Shown piece after piece: positions 5,350 through 7,401 of a stretch of DNA of 7,401 bases (within the stretch, counting starts at the first letter, position 1; the number at the start of each line of letters is the position of its first letter). This stretch comes from JBDREA01 sp043820265 (GTDB taxonomy: Archaea > Altiarchaeota > Altiarchaeia > IMC4 > JBDREA01). The translations under genes and the position numbers were made by a program. Location of the stretch: positions 1-7,401 of the forward strand of contig JBDREA010000126.1 in assembly GCA_043820265.1 (NCBI GenBank). The letters are read 5' to 3'. The notes beneath the pieces are model-generated. The model saw only the letters and a program-made list of their open reading frames with translations, did not search any database and was not told where the DNA came from.

Positions 5350-7273
5350 CGTTAAGTTCCTTTAGTATTTCTCGAAATTTAATCGCTGCCTCGAAGTCCA
5401 TCCTTTCAGCTGCTTCCTTCATTAATCTTTCTATTTCACCTGCTGGCATCTCAGCGTAGACTTCTTTGTTGACGTCTTCAGTGTCTTTCTGCGCAACGAT
5501 CCGGTCATGGATCTTCTTTTGTATCGAAACAGGTTTTATGTTAGGAGCTTTGTTGTAAGCTAACTGCATCGTCCTTCTTCGCTCTGTCTCTCTGATCGCT
5601 GCCCCCATTGCAGAGGTCACCCTGTCGGCGTAGAGGATTACTCTTCCGTCGATGTTCCTGCTGCATCTCCCGATGGTCTGGGTTAGGCTTATCTCGTCCC
5701 TGAGGAAGCCCATTTGGTCTGAGTCCATTATCGCAACGAGCGAGACTTCCGGGAGATCGAGTCCCTCTCTTAGAAGGTTTACACCAACTACCACGTCTAC
5801 TTTTCCTTCCCTTAATTCGTTTAGGATGTCGACTCGTTCAAGTGTGTCGATCTCTGAGTGGAGGTATTTGACTTTGTAATCTTTTTTATCGAGGTAATCT
5901 GCGAGGTCTTCACTCATCCTTTTAGTAAGAGTTGTTGCAAGGACTCTTTGGCCTAAAGCGATTCTTTTATCGAGCTCGGATATGAAATCTTCGATCTGAT
6001 CTTTTGCAGGCCTAACTTCTACTTGTGGATCGACCAGGCCTGTTGGGCGAATTATCTGTTCTACGATCTGCGAGGATTTTTCTTTTTCATAGGGCCGAGG
6101 GGTTGCAGAAACGTAGATGACTTGGTTGAGTCTTTCTTCGAACTCGGGATATTTTAAAGGTCGATTGTCTACGGCGCTTGGGAGTCTGAATCCATAATCT
6201 ACTAACGTCTCTTTTCGGCTTCTATCCCCTTTGTACATTCCGCCGATTTGGGGGACTGTGATGTGGCTTTCGTCGATGAAGCAGAGCCAGTCGTCGGGGT
6301 AGAAGTCCATGAGAGTGTTCGGAGATGACCCGGGAGCTCGCCCTTCAAGGTGCCTGCTGTAGTTTTCGATGCCCTTACAATATCCAAGTTCCTCGATCAA
6401 TTCGATATCATAGTTGGTTTTTTGTTTGATGCGGTTGGCTTCAAGAAGTTTATCGGCTGCTTCAAGTTCCGCTACTCTCTCGGATAATTCTTCTTTTATC
6501 GTAACTATTGCTTTCTTTTTTCTTTCCTCTTCGAGGAGGTAGTGGACAGCAGGATAGATCCGTGTATTGTCCGGATTGTAAATGGTTTTGCCTGTGACGG
6601 CATGGATTATTTTTAGCTCTTCGATCTGTTCCTCGATCTTGATCCTTAGGATGACGTCGCTGTACGGTGGGTGGATGTCGATGTGTGATCCTCTGACTCT
6701 AAACTTTCCCTCCTCCAAAGCTTTGTCGTTTCGTTCATATTGCATGTCCACCAGTTTCCTGATCAATTCTTGGTGACCGATCTTTTCTCCGACTTCGATA
6801 AAGATCGTCGCCTTCATGTATTCTTCGGGGCTTCCGAGGCCGTAGATGGCAGAAACCGTCGCGACGACGATGACGTCTTTTCGATCCAGGAGGCTCGCAG
6901 TCGTCCTGTGACGGAGCTTTTCGATCTCAGGGTTGATGTCTGCGTCCTTTTCGATGTAGGTGTCTGATGCTGGCAAGTAGGCTTCCGGCTGGTAGTAGTC
7001 GTAGTAGCTGACAAAATATTCGACTGCGTTTTCGGGGAAAAGATCCTTGAATTCGCTGTAGAGTTGGGCTGCAAGGGTCTTGTTGGGTGCCATAACGAGC
7101 GTCGGCTTCTGGACCTTCTCAATCACATTAGCCATCGTGAACGTCTTACCGCTCCCTGTGACTCCGAGTAGGGTTTGGTCTGAATACCCCTTCTTGAGAC
7201 CTTCAACTAACTTCTCAATCGCCTGAGGCTGACTTCCCGCCGGCCCAAAATTTGAAACCAACTTGAATTCCAT
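5339..7273 (-). CDS. uvrB: UvrB, excinuclease helicase-like subunit
   Basis: UvrB is the damage-verifying ATPase of excision repair. Loaded by UvrA, it inserts a beta-hairpin between the strands and then recruits UvrC. The protein is complete at 644 residues, within the usual 630-700. Visible parts are Walker A GVTGSGKTFT (37-46), MAPNKTLAAQ (61-70), the aromatic beta-hairpin (~88-112, with Tyr90, Tyr91, Tyr93 and Tyr94), the FIDESH Walker B (332-337), SATP (389-392), helicase motif V (GVNLLREGLDLPEV, 497-510) and motif VI (532-540). A C-terminal UVR motif (~613-641) serves UvrC and UvrA contact. Motif VI reads QTIGRCSRN where most family members have QTIGRAARN; the arginines Arg536 and Arg539 are kept. 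It is the first gene of the uvrBA unit, with an unusual repeat-rich region upstream. The ATG at 7273 starts exactly at the conserved N-terminus (FKLVSNFGPAGSQPQAI). Confidence 0.98.
   Translation of the reverse strand: MEFKLVSNFGPAGSQPQAIEKLVEGLKKGYSDQTLLGVTGSGKTFTMANVIEKVQKPTLVMAPNKTLAAQLYSEFKDLFPENAVEYFVSYYDYYQPEAYLPASDTYIEKDADINPEIEKLRHRTTASLLDRKDVIVVATVSAIYGLGSPEEYMKATIFIEVGEKIGHQELIRKLVDMQYERNDKALEEGKFRVRGSHIDIHPPYSDVILRIKIEEQIEELKIIHAVTGKTIYNPDNTRIYPAVHYLLEEERKKKAIVTIKEELSERVAELEAADKLLEANRIKQKTNYDIELIEELGYCKGIENYSRHLEGRAPGSSPNTLMDFYPDDWLCFIDESHITVPQIGGMYKGDRSRKETLVDYGFRLPSAVDNRPLKYPEFEERLNQVIYVSATPRPYEKEKSSQIVEQIIRPTGLVDPQVEVRPAKDQIEDFISELDKRIALGQRVLATTLTKRMSEDLADYLDKKDYKVKYLHSEIDTLERVDILNELREGKVDVVVGVNLLREGLDLPEVSLVAIMDSDQMGFLRDEISLTQTIGRCSRNIDGRVILYADRVTSAMGAAIRETERRRTMQLAYNKAPNIKPVSIQKKIHDRIVAQKDTEDVNKEVYAEMPAGEIERLMKEAAERMDFEAAIKFREILKELNDGS
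5358..5364 (-). promoter_or_regulatory. Ribosome binding site of uvrA inside uvrB
   Basis: AAAGGAA on the minus strand lies 8 bases before the uvrA ATG, within the last codons of uvrB. It is one of the few clear Shine-Dalgarno sequences in the window. It fits a gene inside an operon, in contrast to the apparently leaderless first genes. It supports the ATG at 5349 as the start. Confidence 0.6.
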
Positions 7274-7293
7274 AATAGCCTAAAAAACTATAG

Positions 7294-7333
7294 CGGATGA
7301 CATAAAAATTTTTAGATAATATATGGTCATCCG
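7294..7333. repeat. Perfect 8-bp inverted repeat flanking the uvrB promoter
   Basis: CGGATGAC (7294-7301) and GTCATCCG (7326-7333) are exact inverted copies 24 bases apart. The spacer is AT-rich and holds the candidate TATA sequences. The layout suits an operator for a dimeric regulator. As RNA from the uvrB strand, it would instead be a stem followed 6 bases later by six U residues (7287-7282). Which of these applies, if either, cannot be settled from sequence. Confidence 0.6.
7315..7326 (-). promoter_or_regulatory. Putative TATA region of uvrB
   Basis: On the minus strand this reads CCATATATTATC, 42-53 bases before the uvrB ATG, giving a short leader of about 20 bases. A second AT-rich candidate is the perfect 12-bp palindrome TAAAAATTTTTA (7303-7314), which would give an almost leaderless mRNA. 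Both lie inside the loop of the GTCATCCG/CGGATGAC inverted repeat. Upstream of the ATG there is only a weak AGG (7279-7281). Confidence 0.4.
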
Positions 7334-7365
7334 ATACGTTAGGCAGCTTATAGCTGCCTACGTAT
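7334..7365. repeat. Strong 14-bp hairpin upstream of uvrB
   Basis: TAGGCAGCT (7340-7348) pairs with AGCTGCCTA (7352-7360) around a TAT loop. After one bulged T (7339) the stem extends five more pairs (7334-7338 with 7361-7365). A 14-bp stem with a three-base loop is far beyond what a random AT-rich spacer gives. Confidence 0.75.
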
Positions 7366-7387
7366 GAAAATGCTTTTGGCATTTTCA
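7365..7387. repeat. Second hairpin, 9-bp stem
   Basis: TGAAAATGC (7365-7373) pairs exactly with GCATTTTCA (7379-7387) around the loop TTTTG. It directly abuts the 14-bp hairpin, sharing base 7365. The pair therefore looks like one designed or inherited element rather than two accidents. Confidence 0.7.
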
Positions 7388-7401
7388 ATATATTCGATGA
7401 C

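Larger units (their letters stand above)
7326..7401. repeat. Imperfect outer inverted repeat enclosing both hairpins
   Basis: GTCATCCGATA (7326-7336) and TATTCGATGAC (7391-7401, the last base of the window) are inverted copies matching at 9 of 11 positions. They enclose the two hairpins, giving a 76-base unit that could fold as a three-way junction. The innermost three bases compete with the base of the 14-bp hairpin. The element may continue past the window edge. Confidence 0.5.

Noticed and set aside
7294..7401. CRISPR repeat or tRNA gene as an explanation for the folded region
   Set aside because: There is no regular repeat-spacer array, and the fold lacks an anticodon arm, a T-loop consensus and an acceptor end.

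Overview
This 7.4-kb window is most likely from an archaeon of moderate to low GC. No rRNA or other taxonomic marker gene is present, so I cannot name the lineage. Four lines of evidence point to Archaea. TATA-like boxes (rather than -35/-10 pairs) lie about 25-37 bases before several start codons. Most of those starts lack a Shine-Dalgarno sequence, which suggests leaderless or near-leaderless mRNAs. There are two small winged-helix proteins of typically archaeal style. Gene packing is compact.

The backbone is bacterial-type nucleotide excision repair, all on the minus strand. uvrB (7273-5339) overlaps uvrA (5349-2533) by 11 bases. uvrC (617 to the left edge, cut after about 205 codons) lies further downstream. 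In the family model, UvrA2 scans for damage and loads UvrB, UvrB verifies and opens the lesion, and UvrC makes both incisions.

Between uvrA and uvrC sit about 1.9 kb with four small genes of mixed orientation. They are a YbaK-type aminoacyl-tRNA deacylase (minus, AT-rich), two small winged-helix proteins transcribed divergently from a shared 109-bp spacer, and a two-helix membrane protein of unknown function (plus, AT-rich). The membrane protein diverges from uvrC.

The most striking non-coding structure is the 128 bp upstream of uvrB. It holds a perfect 8-bp inverted repeat flanking an AT-rich putative promoter and two back-to-back hairpins (14 and 9 bp). An outer repeat arm could pair the element into a three-way junction, or alternatively pair with the promoter-proximal arm. 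It could be an operator, a structured leader, or the end of a small non-autonomous repeat element. I saw no tRNA, rRNA, CRISPR array or insertion sequence.
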